Shown in pieces: positions 8,551-15,655 of a stretch of DNA of 17,051 bases. The stretch lies in NCBI GenBank assembly GCA_002435585.1, contig DJDY01000102.1:7568-24618 (forward strand), in the 5' to 3' direction. The translations under genes and the position numbers were made by a program. Source of the DNA: Lachnospira sp. UBA5912. Lineage in GTDB: Bacteria; Bacillota; Clostridia; Lachnospirales; Lachnospiraceae. The number at the start of each line of letters is the position of its first letter. Within the stretch, counting starts at the first letter, position 1. Under the pieces are notes generated by a model. It did no database searches. It saw only the letters and a program-made list of their open reading frames with translations, and was not told the origin of the DNA.

Positions 8551-9918
8551 ATGGAAGTCAATTTAAGAGCAGTTGTGCTTGATATACTTACAGAGATTGA
8601 GAAAGAAGGGGAATTTTCCCATATAACTATTAACAATGCTCTTTCTAAGTATCAGTACCTTGATAAAACGCAGAGAGCATTCATAAACAGACTTTCACTT
8701 GGTACTATAGAGAGCAGAATAGAACTTGATTATATAATTAACCAGTATTCCAAAACACCCATTAATAAGATGAAACCGCTCATAAGACGTATTATGAGAA
8801 TGGCTGTTTACCAGATTATATATATGGAAAATGTGCCGGATTCTGCTGCATGTAATGAAGCGGTAAAGCTTGCAGCCAAGAGAGGCTTTACAGGACTTAA
8901 AGGCTTTGTTAATGGCGTGTTAAGAAATATATCGCGTAATAAAGAAGATATCATATATCCGGATAAAGAAAAAAATACACAATATTATCTGTCAGTGAAA
9001 TACTCTATGCCTGACTGGATAATAAACATGTGGAAAGAATATATGTCATATGAAGAAATAGAAAATATTCTTACCGGCATGAAAAAGGATAAAAAGACAT
9101 ATATAAGATGTAATACGTTAAAAGGAAGTCCTGGACGTATAAAGAAAATATTAGAAGAAGAGAATGTGACAGTAAGGGCTGTTAAAGATATACCATATGC
9201 ATATGAGATATCGGATTATGATCACCTCACATCGTTAAAAAGTTTTAATGAAGGGCTGTATCAGATACAGGATATAAGTTCAATGCTGGAAGGTGAATAC
9301 GCAGCACCATCAGTTAATAGTCTTATTGTAGATGTATGCGCAGCTCCTGGAGGCAAGTCTGTAAATGCCGCATTAAAAATGGCGGAGTCAGCGTATAAGA
9401 ACATATCTGATATACCAGAAAGTGGTATAGAAGCTGCTGTTATAAATAGCATAGAAGGAAAGGTTATATCAAGAGATATATCTGATTATAAGGCTTCATT
9501 AATAAATGATAATATATACAGACTCGGAATCCCTTATATAAATGTACAGGTACATAATGCATTGGAAATAGATAACAGTCTTGTTGGAAAAGCGGATATA
9601 GTTATAGCAGATCTTCCATGCTCAGGACTTGGAATTATGGGAAGAAAGCCAGATATAAGATATAATATAAGCGCAGATAAGATAAAAGATATAATAAATC
9701 TCCAACAGGATATACTGAGGGTGATAAGCAGATATGTAAAACCTGGAGGAGTTCTTGTATACAGTACATGTACTATTAACAGGGCAGAAAATGAGGATAA
9801 TGCTGACTGGATATGTGATAATCTTGGGTTTATCAGGGATGGTGAATATAATCAGATGTTACCATCCAAAGATAAAGATAATGATGGATTTTTTATTGCA
9901 AGACTTATAAAGAAATGA
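8551..9918 (+). CDS. rsmB: 16S rRNA (cytosine-5)-methyltransferase RsmB
   Basis: RsmB (also called Sun) methylates C967 (E. coli numbering) of 16S rRNA using S-adenosylmethionine. An N-terminal NusB-like RNA-binding domain covers about residues 1-135; a linker and a Rossmann methyltransferase domain follow. Seen: SAM-binding motif CAAPGGKS at 263-270, motif IV DLPCSGLG at 354-361 with C357, and YSTCT with catalytic C407, plus the C-terminal DGFFIARL. An unusual extra segment of roughly 20 residues (about 279-300) separates the SAM motif from the next strand, VISRDIS. I chose the ATG at 8551 (455 residues, MEVNLRAVVLDIL) since AAAGGG at 8535-8540 is ten bases away; the ATG at 8542 would be one base from it. 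The gene follows fmt by 51 bases. In many Firmicutes a zinc peptidase gene sits between the two; it is absent here. Confidence 0.95.
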   Translation: MEVNLRAVVLDILTEIEKEGEFSHITINNALSKYQYLDKTQRAFINRLSLGTIESRIELDYIINQYSKTPINKMKPLIRRIMRMAVYQIIYMENVPDSAACNEAVKLAAKRGFTGLKGFVNGVLRNISRNKEDIIYPDKEKNTQYYLSVKYSMPDWIINMWKEYMSYEEIENILTGMKKDKKTYIRCNTLKGSPGRIKKILEEENVTVRAVKDIPYAYEISDYDHLTSLKSFNEGLYQIQDISSMLEGEYAAPSVNSLIVDVCAAPGGKSVNAALKMAESAYKNISDIPESGIEAAVINSIEGKVISRDISDYKASLINDNIYRLGIPYINVQVHNALEIDNSLVGKADIVIADLPCSGLGIMGRKPDIRYNISADKIKDIINLQQDILRVISRYVKPGGVLVYSTCTINRAENEDNADWICDNLGFIRDGEYNQMLPSKDKDNDGFFIARLIKK

Positions 9919-9925
9919 GGTAAGT

Positions 9926-10978
9926 ATGGATAAGGTTGATATTAAGTCACTTAATTATGATGAATTAATAGATTATATTGTAAGTGCCGGCGAAAAGAAA
10001 TTCAGGGCGGCACAGCTGTATTCATGGATGCATGAAAAACTTGCAGATAGTTATGATGAGATGACTAATATATCAGATAAATTAAAGAACCAGTTAAAAG
10101 AAGATACATTGTATACATGTCTTGAACCGGTAAGAGTGCAGGAATCAAAGATAGATGGGACAAAAAAGTATCTTTTTAGACTACATGATGATAATCTTAT
10201 CGAAAGTGTTCTTATGAAGTATCATCATGGTAATTCTGTATGCATATCATCGCAGGTTGGATGTAAAATGGGCTGCAGATTCTGTGCTTCGACACTGAAT
10301 GGATGCGTAAGAAATCTTACGCCATCGGAGATGCTAGACCAGATATACAGGATACAGAAGCTTAATAATGAACGTATAAGCAATATTGTTATTATGGGTT
10401 CGGGCGAACCTATGGATAATTATGACAATGTCGTGAAATTCCTGGAACTTATCAATAGTGAAAAGGGGCTTAATATAAGTCAGAGAAATATAACAGTATC
10501 TACATGTGGTATTGTGCCAAGGATAAAACAGTTAGCCGACCTTAAGCTGCAGATAACATTGGCTATATCTCTTCATGCACCAAACGATGAATTAAGAAAA
10601 ACGATGATGCCAATAGCTAATACCTACAGTATCGAACAGATAATGCAGGCATGCAGGTATTACCTGTCACAGACAGCAAGAAGAATATCTTTTGAATATA
10701 GTCTTGTTAAAGGGGTCAATGATTCAACAGAGTGTGCAAGACAGCTTATAAAACTTGTGCATGGAATGAATTGTCATATTAATCTTATTCCGGTTAATCC
10801 AATCAAGGAAAGAGATTATGAACAGTCAGAAAAGAATTCCATACATAAGTTTAAAGAAATACTTGAAAAAGCTGGCATTAATGTTACAATAAGACGTGAA
10901 ATGGGGCGTGATATAGATGGAGCCTGTGGACAGCTAAGACAGAATCATATAGATGGAAGCTTAAAGAATATAATTTAG
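9926..10978 (+). CDS. rlmN: Dual-specificity rRNA/tRNA adenine C2-methyltransferase RlmN (radical SAM)
   Basis: RlmN methylates C2 of A2503 in 23S rRNA and of A37 in some tRNAs by a radical mechanism that goes through a methylated cysteine. The 350-residue protein has the N-terminal helical RNA-binding domain and the radical SAM cluster motif CKMGCRFC, with C113, C117 and C120 binding the iron-sulfur cluster. The GEP motif (GSGEPMDNYDNV), the SLHAPNDELR block and the C-terminal DIDGACGQL with the second catalytic cysteine (C334) are present. The A2503-type signature (GACGQL ending, FCAST) favours RlmN over the resistance methylase Cfr, a related family. The start has GAGG at 9917-9920, and only seven bases separate it from rsmB, so the two rRNA methylases are almost certainly cotranscribed. 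A terminator follows at 11028. Confidence 0.97.
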   Translation: MDKVDIKSLNYDELIDYIVSAGEKKFRAAQLYSWMHEKLADSYDEMTNISDKLKNQLKEDTLYTCLEPVRVQESKIDGTKKYLFRLHDDNLIESVLMKYHHGNSVCISSQVGCKMGCRFCASTLNGCVRNLTPSEMLDQIYRIQKLNNERISNIVIMGSGEPMDNYDNVVKFLELINSEKGLNISQRNITVSTCGIVPRIKQLADLKLQITLAISLHAPNDELRKTMMPIANTYSIEQIMQACRYYLSQTARRISFEYSLVKGVNDSTECARQLIKLVHGMNCHINLIPVNPIKERDYEQSEKNSIHKFKEILEKAGINVTIRREMGRDIDGACGQLRQNHIDGSLKNII

Positions 10979-11027
10979 AGAATAACAGAAATGTAATTAT
11001 TGTAATAGCTTAATTATAAAAGTATAT

Positions 11028-11056
11028 AAAAGCGATTGAAACATATCGCTTTTTTT
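11028..11056 (+). terminator. Intrinsic terminator after rlmN
   Basis: A nine-base perfect stem (11028-11036, AAAAGCGAT, with 11045-11053) closes an eight-base loop, and the T-run at 11050-11056 overlaps the 3' arm. This is a standard Rho-independent terminator, 50 bases past the rlmN stop, and it marks the end of the def-fmt-rsmB-rlmN transcript. Confidence 0.85.
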
Positions 11057-11125
11057 GATGTTTTATGATAGAATGCTACTGTTCAGATTCATAAAATTAA
11101 TCATCACCATTAAAATGTTTCTGAA

Positions 11126-11150
11126 TATAATGCATAATAATATTGCATTA
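11126..11150 (+). promoter_or_regulatory. Candidate stp promoter -10 element inside an inverted repeat
   Basis: TATAAT at 11126-11131 is a perfect -10 hexamer in the gap between the rlmN terminator and stp. No good -35 lies at 16-18 bases upstream. TAATGCA at 11128-11134 is repeated in inverted form at 11144-11150 with a nine-base spacer, so the dyad overlaps the -10 and could be a regulator site. A transcript start near 11138 would leave a leader of about 70 bases before stp. The rest of the 228-base gap (10979-11206) holds only the terminator. Confidence 0.35.
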
Positions 11151-11206
11151 ATGTAATGTTAAAAGTATATAGGCATATACTTATTGAAAAGAGAATGGAG
11201 AGAGAG

Positions 11207-11926
11207 ATGAATGCATTTGCAAAGACGGATGTTGGAATTGAAAGAGCCGTCAATCAGGATTATGTCTATGCAAAGCTTGATAATATAGGGTGTCTGCCTA
11301 ATCTTTTTGTGGTTGCCGATGGTATGGGTGGACACAAAGCAGGTGATATGGCATCTAGATATACGGTAGATACACTTGTTGAGTTATTAAAAGAGTCGGG
11401 CGGAAAAGATCCTCTTGATGCAATTAATAACAATATTAAGCTTGTTAATACCCTGCTTTTAAAAAAGGCAGGAGAGTCAGAAGAATATGAAGGTATGGGA
11501 ACAACACTTGTAGTTGCAAGTGTGTTTGGCAATACATTAAGGGTCGCTAATGTTGGAGATAGCAGACTTTATGTTATAGGCGATGATATAACACAGATAA
11601 CAAGGGACCACTCGCTTGTTGAAGAAATGGTACAGCTTGGGCAGATTGATAGAAAAGCAGCGAGGACACATGAAAAGAAAAATTATATAACCAGAGCTAT
11701 CGGAGGTTGTGAGACGGTAGATGCGGAGATGTTCTCTGTAGATCTTAAGGACAACGATATTATTCTTATGTGCTCGGATGGACTTACCAATATGCTTGAG
11801 GACACGGAGATTCTACATATTGTAAGAGAAAGTGCTGACATTAGGGAAGCCGCAGACAGCCTTATAGATAAGGCTAATAGTAATGGTGGTAAAGATAATA
11901 TATCGGTAGTATTGATTGAACCATAA
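11207..11926 (+). CDS. stp: PP2C-family Ser/Thr protein phosphatase, partner of PrkC
   Basis: This soluble metal-dependent phosphatase (Stp/PrpC family) reverses phosphorylation by the neighbouring PASTA kinase. The 239 residues match the usual 235-250. Seen: NQD with D18, the metal site VADGMGGHKAG (D38, G39), GTTLVVASV, VGDSRLYV, TRDHSLVEEMV, CSDGL with D191, and the closing GGKDNISVV with D230. All metal-binding aspartates expected for the family are there. I chose ATG 11207 because GGAG at 11198-11201 is five bases away and MNAFAKTDVG aligns with the family start; longer forms from 11156 or 11195 lack a better ribosome binding site. It lies 19 bases before prkC, the standard phosphatase-kinase order in Firmicutes. 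Confidence 0.95.
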   Translation: MNAFAKTDVGIERAVNQDYVYAKLDNIGCLPNLFVVADGMGGHKAGDMASRYTVDTLVELLKESGGKDPLDAINNNIKLVNTLLLKKAGESEEYEGMGTTLVVASVFGNTLRVANVGDSRLYVIGDDITQITRDHSLVEEMVQLGQIDRKAARTHEKKNYITRAIGGCETVDAEMFSVDLKDNDIILMCSDGLTNMLEDTEILHIVRESADIREAADSLIDKANSNGGKDNISVVLIEP

Positions 11927-11945
11927 GTTGGAAAGGTAAAGAATC

Positions 11946-13781
11946 ATGTTAAGAGAAGGAATGTTTTTAGCCGACAGATATGAAATAATTGAACAGATAG
12001 GTACCGGTGGAATGGCTGATGTATATAAGGCCAAGTGTCATAAGCTTAACAGGTATGTTGCTATTAAGGTTATGAAATCGGAATTCAGCCAGGATAAGAC
12101 ATTTGTAAGCAAGTTCTGGGCTGAGGCACAGTCAGCAGCAGGACTGGTTAATCCTAATGTTGTCAATGTTTATGATGTAGGCGTTGAGAATGGAATATAT
12201 TATATAGTCATGGAACTTGTTGAAGGTATAACTCTTAAGAAGTATATTGAAAAAAGAGGCAAGCTTCCATATAAAGAGGCCGTAAGCATAGCAATACAGG
12301 TTGCTAATGGTATGGATGCTGCACATAAGCATAAGATTGTCCATAGAGACATTAAACCACAGAATATAATCATATCCAAAGAAGGTAAAGTTAAAGTTAC
12401 AGATTTTGGTATTGCAAAGGTGGCTTCTTCAGCTACTATTAATACATCAGCTTCCATGGGATCAGTGCACTACATATCGCCTGAGCAGGCCCGTGGCGGA
12501 TATTCTGATGAGAGAAGTGATATATATTCTCTTGGTATTACACTTTTTGAAATGCTCACAGGTACTGTTCCTTTTGATGGCGATTCAGCTGTATCAGTTG
12601 CAGTACAGCATATACAGGATAGTATACCAGCACCATCACAGCTTGTTGAGGGCATACCAGTAAGTGTAGATAAGATAGTACTTAAGTGTACACAGAAAAA
12701 AACAGACAGAAGATATCAGTCAGCTTCTGATCTTATTGCCGATCTTAAGAAGTCACTTGTTATGCCAGATGAGGATTTTGTTAAGATGGGTTCTGTGTAT
12801 GATAGTGCGATACATGAGGATAATAACAATGACGGGTCTGATGATACAGATGATGAGCTTCTTGACAATGATTCGGATAATGATGAAGATATAGATGATG
12901 AGAGAAATGATAAGCTTGAGCTTGTTATGAAATGTATCGGAATAGGAATAGCAGTTATTATTCTTATGATTACTATATTTGTAGTGATTAAGCTGGTGGG
13001 AAGTGGTAAGAGTACAGCAAAGAATAATAAGGCATCAGTTGAAGCAACAACAGTAAGCACATCAAACAATAAGTCATCAGATATGGTGGAAGTTCCTGAT
13101 GTTGTTGGCATGACTAAGGAAGATGCCATTAAAGCACTTAACAAGGTTGGACTTGGATATAAGGCAGTTACACAAAGTTCAGACACAGTTGCAGAAGATA
13201 GTGTTATAAGTCAGGGAAATGTTGGTGGTTCTAAAGTTGAAAAGAATTCACAGATTGTGTTAACAATCAGTACAGGTAAGGAAATAAAGGAAGTATCAGT
13301 TCCTAATGTAAAGGGTAAGACAGAACAGGAAGCTAAGGAACTTATAGAAGCAGCTAATCTTGTAGCATCTGTTGACTATACTTACAGTGATTCAGTAGCA
13401 GCTGGAGATGTTATAAAATACAATCCTTCAGGAAAAGTATCAGAGGGTTCGACTGTTACTATAGAAGTAAGCCGTGGAAAGAAGGTTACTAATGTTACTG
13501 TACCTAATGTACTTGGTATGTCAGAAAGTCTGGCAAGCCAGACACTTGATTCAGCTAATCTTAAGGTAACGGTTAAGTACGAAACATCTTCAAAAGCAGA
13601 ATACGGAACGGTTACATCACAGACTCCTTATTCTTCAGGAGATTCTGTGCCATCTGGAACAACTATTACTATATATGTAAGCCATTATCAGCAGGCCACA
13701 CAGCAGACAACAGCCGACAATAATAATAAAAATAATAATAACAACAATAACAATAATAACCAGGCGGCTGGCAGACAATAA
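11946..13781 (+). CDS. prkC: PASTA-domain Ser/Thr protein kinase PrkC
   Basis: PrkC is a membrane kinase that senses peptidoglycan fragments or lipid II through extracellular PASTA repeats and phosphorylates cell wall, division and metabolic proteins. The kinase domain covers about 12-270: glycine loop IGTGGMADVY from 18, K41, HRD with D135, DFG 153-155 and SPE 178-180, so it should be active. A highly acidic stretch (about 290-322) leads to one transmembrane helix at about 331-351, then three PASTA repeats at about 382-445, 450-511 and 517-579. The protein ends in a Gln/Thr- and Asn-rich tail (582-611) coded by an AAT/AAC repeat. Start: GGAAAGG at 11930-11936 sits nine bases before the ATG. 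It follows stp by 19 bases and precedes rsgA. Confidence 0.97.
   Translation: MLREGMFLADRYEIIEQIGTGGMADVYKAKCHKLNRYVAIKVMKSEFSQDKTFVSKFWAEAQSAAGLVNPNVVNVYDVGVENGIYYIVMELVEGITLKKYIEKRGKLPYKEAVSIAIQVANGMDAAHKHKIVHRDIKPQNIIISKEGKVKVTDFGIAKVASSATINTSASMGSVHYISPEQARGGYSDERSDIYSLGITLFEMLTGTVPFDGDSAVSVAVQHIQDSIPAPSQLVEGIPVSVDKIVLKCTQKKTDRRYQSASDLIADLKKSLVMPDEDFVKMGSVYDSAIHEDNNNDGSDDTDDELLDNDSDNDEDIDDERNDKLELVMKCIGIGIAVIILMITIFVVIKLVGSGKSTAKNNKASVEATTVSTSNNKSSDMVEVPDVVGMTKEDAIKALNKVGLGYKAVTQSSDTVAEDSVISQGNVGGSKVEKNSQIVLTISTGKEIKEVSVPNVKGKTEQEAKELIEAANLVASVDYTYSDSVAAGDVIKYNPSGKVSEGSTVTIEVSRGKKVTNVTVPNVLGMSESLASQTLDSANLKVTVKYETSSKAEYGTVTSQTPYSSGDSVPSGTTITIYVSHYQQATQQTTADNNNKNNNNNNNNNNQAAGRQ
13719..13760 (+). 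repeat. Asn-codon trinucleotide repeat at the 3' end of prkC
   Basis: Fourteen codons in a row are AAT or AAC except for one AAA, giving three Asn, one Lys and ten Asn near the C-terminus of PrkC. The run of near-identical triplets is a candidate for slipped-strand length change; any change by whole triplets would keep the frame and only lengthen or shorten the tail outside the cell. Confidence 0.85.
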
Positions 13782-13789
13782 TCTGCTGG
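13768..13789 (+). repeat. Hairpin with the prkC stop codon in its loop
   Basis: Bases 13768-13775 pair with 13782-13789 (eight pairs, two of them G-T), leaving a six-base loop that holds the TAA stop at 13779-13781. No T-run follows, so it is unlikely to be a terminator; it may only be a chance mRNA hairpin. The remaining gap to rsgA (13782-13911) also holds an imperfect AT-rich hairpin at 13829-13851 without a clear T-tail. Confidence 0.4.
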
Positions 13790-13911
13790 ATAAGCGCAAG
13801 ATGTGTAATAGTGGTGATTTAATGTAAGATATAGCATAAAATATGCCATATACATTTTATACAGCAGGAAAGATTGACATAAGGCATGAAGAATAATGGA
13901 TACAATGTGAT

Positions 13912-14802
13912 ATGCAGGGAAAAATAATTAAAGGAATAGCAGGATTCTACTACGTACATGTAGAATCCTGTGGTATATATGAGTGTAAAGCCAAGGGAAT
14001 ATTCAGAAATAGGAAAGTTAAACCATTAGTTGGTGATAATGTATTAATAGATATTATCGATGAGGAAAATAAAAAGGGAAATATAATTGACATTCTTGAA
14101 AGAAAGAATGAACTTATAAGACCAGCTTCGGCTAATATAGACCAGGCTATGGTTATATTTGCGGTCAGTTCGCCAGAACCGAATTATAACCTTTTAGACA
14201 GATTCATACTTATGATGGATTACCAGAATGTTCCAACTGTTGTTGTTTTTAATAAGACAGATCTTGTTGGTGACAAGGATGTAGAAAATCTGAAAAAGAT
14301 ATATGAAAAATGTGGATGCAATGTAATATTCATAAGTACTTATAACAATACGGGTATAGATGTAGTTATGAATGCGCTTAAGGATAAAACGACCATACTT
14401 GCAGGTCCATCAGGAGTTGGTAAGTCATCGCTTACCAACATAATTCTTCCAGACGGCAAAGTACAGGGAGAAATAAGCAAAACAGGTGGTGTAAGCAGGA
14501 TAGGAAGAGGCCGTCATACGACAAGACATTCAGAGATATTTAATGTAAATGGCAGTACTTACATATGTGATACGCCAGGTTTTACATCACTTAATCTTCC
14601 TGAACTTGAAAAGGAACAGGTGAGATTTTATTTCAATGAATTTGCAGAATATGAAGGAACGTGCAGGTTTAATGGCTGTGTGCACATTAATGAACCTGAT
14701 TGTTCGGTAAAGGAAGCGGTTGAGAACGGACTTATAAGCAGACGGCGTTATACGAGTTATGTGGAAATATATGAGGAGATAAAGAATCAGAAAAAGTACT
14801 GA
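13912..14802 (+). CDS. rsgA: Small ribosomal subunit biogenesis GTPase RsgA (YloQ/CpgA)
   Basis: RsgA is a circularly permuted GTPase that checks late maturation of the 30S subunit. An N-terminal OB-fold domain (about 1-68) is followed by the G domain with its motifs in permuted order: NKTD at 114-117 first, then the P-loop GPSGVGKS at 165-172, then DTPGF at 220-224. The C-terminal zinc site is C251, C256, H258 and C264. The 296 residues are normal length. The ATG at 13912 gives the expected MQGKIIKGIAGFYYV start, but the ten or so bases before it hold no clear Shine-Dalgarno sequence, unlike most neighbours. Two perfect hairpins lie inside the gene at 13940 and 14416. Its place after prkC is conserved in Firmicutes, and in Bacillus this GTPase is a reported PrkC substrate, so the link may be functional. 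Confidence 0.95.
   Translation: MQGKIIKGIAGFYYVHVESCGIYECKAKGIFRNRKVKPLVGDNVLIDIIDEENKKGNIIDILERKNELIRPASANIDQAMVIFAVSSPEPNYNLLDRFILMMDYQNVPTVVVFNKTDLVGDKDVENLKKIYEKCGCNVIFISTYNNTGIDVVMNALKDKTTILAGPSGVGKSSLTNIILPDGKVQGEISKTGGVSRIGRGRHTTRHSEIFNVNGSTYICDTPGFTSLNLPELEKEQVRFYFNEFAEYEGTCRFNGCVHINEPDCSVKEAVENGLISRRRYTSYVEIYEEIKNQKKY
13940..13970 (+). repeat. 11-bp perfect inverted repeat in the early rsgA coding region
   Basis: CAGGATTCTAC at 13940-13950 is the exact reverse complement of 13960-13970, with a nine-base spacer. In mRNA it would form an 11-pair hairpin from the 29th base after the start codon's first base, coding for about residues 10-20 (AGFYYVHVESC). Confidence 0.85.
14416..14439 (+). 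repeat. 9-bp perfect inverted repeat over the rsgA P-loop codons
   Basis: GTTGGTAAG at 14416-14424 is the exact reverse complement of 14431-14439, with a six-base spacer. The hairpin covers codons for GVGKSSLTN, the nucleotide-binding loop. Confidence 0.8.
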
Positions 14803-14868
14803 TACAGAATTTCTTATAATATATACACATATTAAAGTGAATAAGCAGATTAGTGAGGAAATAGTGTT

Positions 14869-15552
14869 ATGATGATATTATCGCCATCGTTACTGGCAGC
14901 GGATTTTAAGAATCTTGAGAAGGATATAAAGGCAGTTGATGAGGCAGGAGCAGAGTATATACATCTTGATGTCATGGATGGAAGTTTTGTGCCAAGTTTT
15001 TCTTTTGGCAATCCGGTCATAAAATCAATCAGGGAATGTACAAGCAAGGTATTTGATGTGCATCTTATGATAGATGAACCTATCCGCTACGTAGAAGAAT
15101 TCGTAAAATGTGGTGCAGACATAATAACTGTTCATGTTGAAGCCTGCAAGGATGTAAAAGCTACGCTTGACAAAATCAGAGCGTGCGGTGTTAAACCAGC
15201 TATTACACTTAATCCTGAAACACCAGTAAAGGATATAGAGCCTTATCTTTCAATGGTAGATATGGTACTTGTTATGAGCGTTCATCCCGGCTTTGGAGGA
15301 CAGAAATTCATTCCTGAGTCTATAGATAAGGTAAAGAAAGTAAAGAAGCTTCTTGCTGACAAAGGTCTTGATAATGTTGATATAGAGATTGATGGAGGTA
15401 TTAATACGGAAAATCTCGCATCGGTTCTTGAAGCAGGAGTTAATATTGTTGTTGCAGGTTCAGCTGTATTTAAAAATGATGCGGCAGAGAATGTAAGAAA
15501 ATTCAAAGAAATTATGTCTGACACACAATTCAGAACAGTTGATAATATTTAA
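14869..15552 (+). CDS. rpe: Ribulose-phosphate 3-epimerase
   Basis: Rpe interconverts ribulose 5-phosphate and xylulose 5-phosphate in the pentose phosphate pathway. The 227-residue protein is a full TIM barrel with the family signatures: SPSLLAADF at 5-13, IHLDVMDGSFVPSFSFG with H32 and D34, DVHLMIDEP with H65, the VMSVHPGFGGQKF phosphate/loop region, EIDGGI with D175, and the C-terminal phosphate site VVAGSAVF. The metal ligands H32, D34, H65 and D175 are in place. The ATG at 14869 is preceded by GAGGAA at 14855-14860, eight bases away; a second ATG follows at once at 14872. It lies 66 bases after rsgA with no terminator between, in the common rsgA-rpe order of Firmicutes. The gene is metabolically unrelated to its neighbours, a frequent feature of this conserved string. 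Confidence 0.97.
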   Translation: MMILSPSLLAADFKNLEKDIKAVDEAGAEYIHLDVMDGSFVPSFSFGNPVIKSIRECTSKVFDVHLMIDEPIRYVEEFVKCGADIITVHVEACKDVKATLDKIRACGVKPAITLNPETPVKDIEPYLSMVDMVLVMSVHPGFGGQKFIPESIDKVKKVKKLLADKGLDNVDIEIDGGINTENLASVLEAGVNIVVAGSAVFKNDAAENVRKFKEIMSDTQFRTVDNI

Positions 15553-15609
15553 AACAAATGACGTGTGGTATAGTATAGTAATAAATTGAGCAAATAAAAT
15601 ACAGAAAGG

Positions 15610-15638
15610 CGGTAACTCTATAATAATAAGAGTTTCCG
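15610..15638 (+). repeat. Stem-loop in the ychF leader
   Basis: Bases 15610-15619 (CGGTAACTCT) pair with 15629-15638 over nine of ten positions (one T-T mismatch) around a nine-base AT loop. The stem starts right after AAAGG at 15605-15609, a good Shine-Dalgarno match that is 46 bases before the ychF ATG. The gap 15553-15655 shows no rpe terminator and no convincing promoter. Confidence 0.6.
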
Positions 15639-15655
15639 GATAGGTATATTAAGAT

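Noticed and set aside
9763..9774. 12-base palindrome AGTACATGTACT in rsmB
   Set aside because: It is a perfect palindrome without a loop inside a conserved coding motif (YSTCT), with no second copy or regulatory context nearby.
13874..13906. Perfect TTGACA -35 followed by TACAAT before rsgA
   Set aside because: The spacer is 21 bases, too long for a standard sigma-A promoter, and AATAAT at 13892 is too close. Kept only as a side remark in the rsgA finding.
14815..14820. TATAAT between rsgA and rpe as an rpe promoter
   Set aside because: No -35-like hexamer is found at 16-18 bases upstream and AT-rich gaps contain such hexamers by chance; rpe can be read from the upstream genes.
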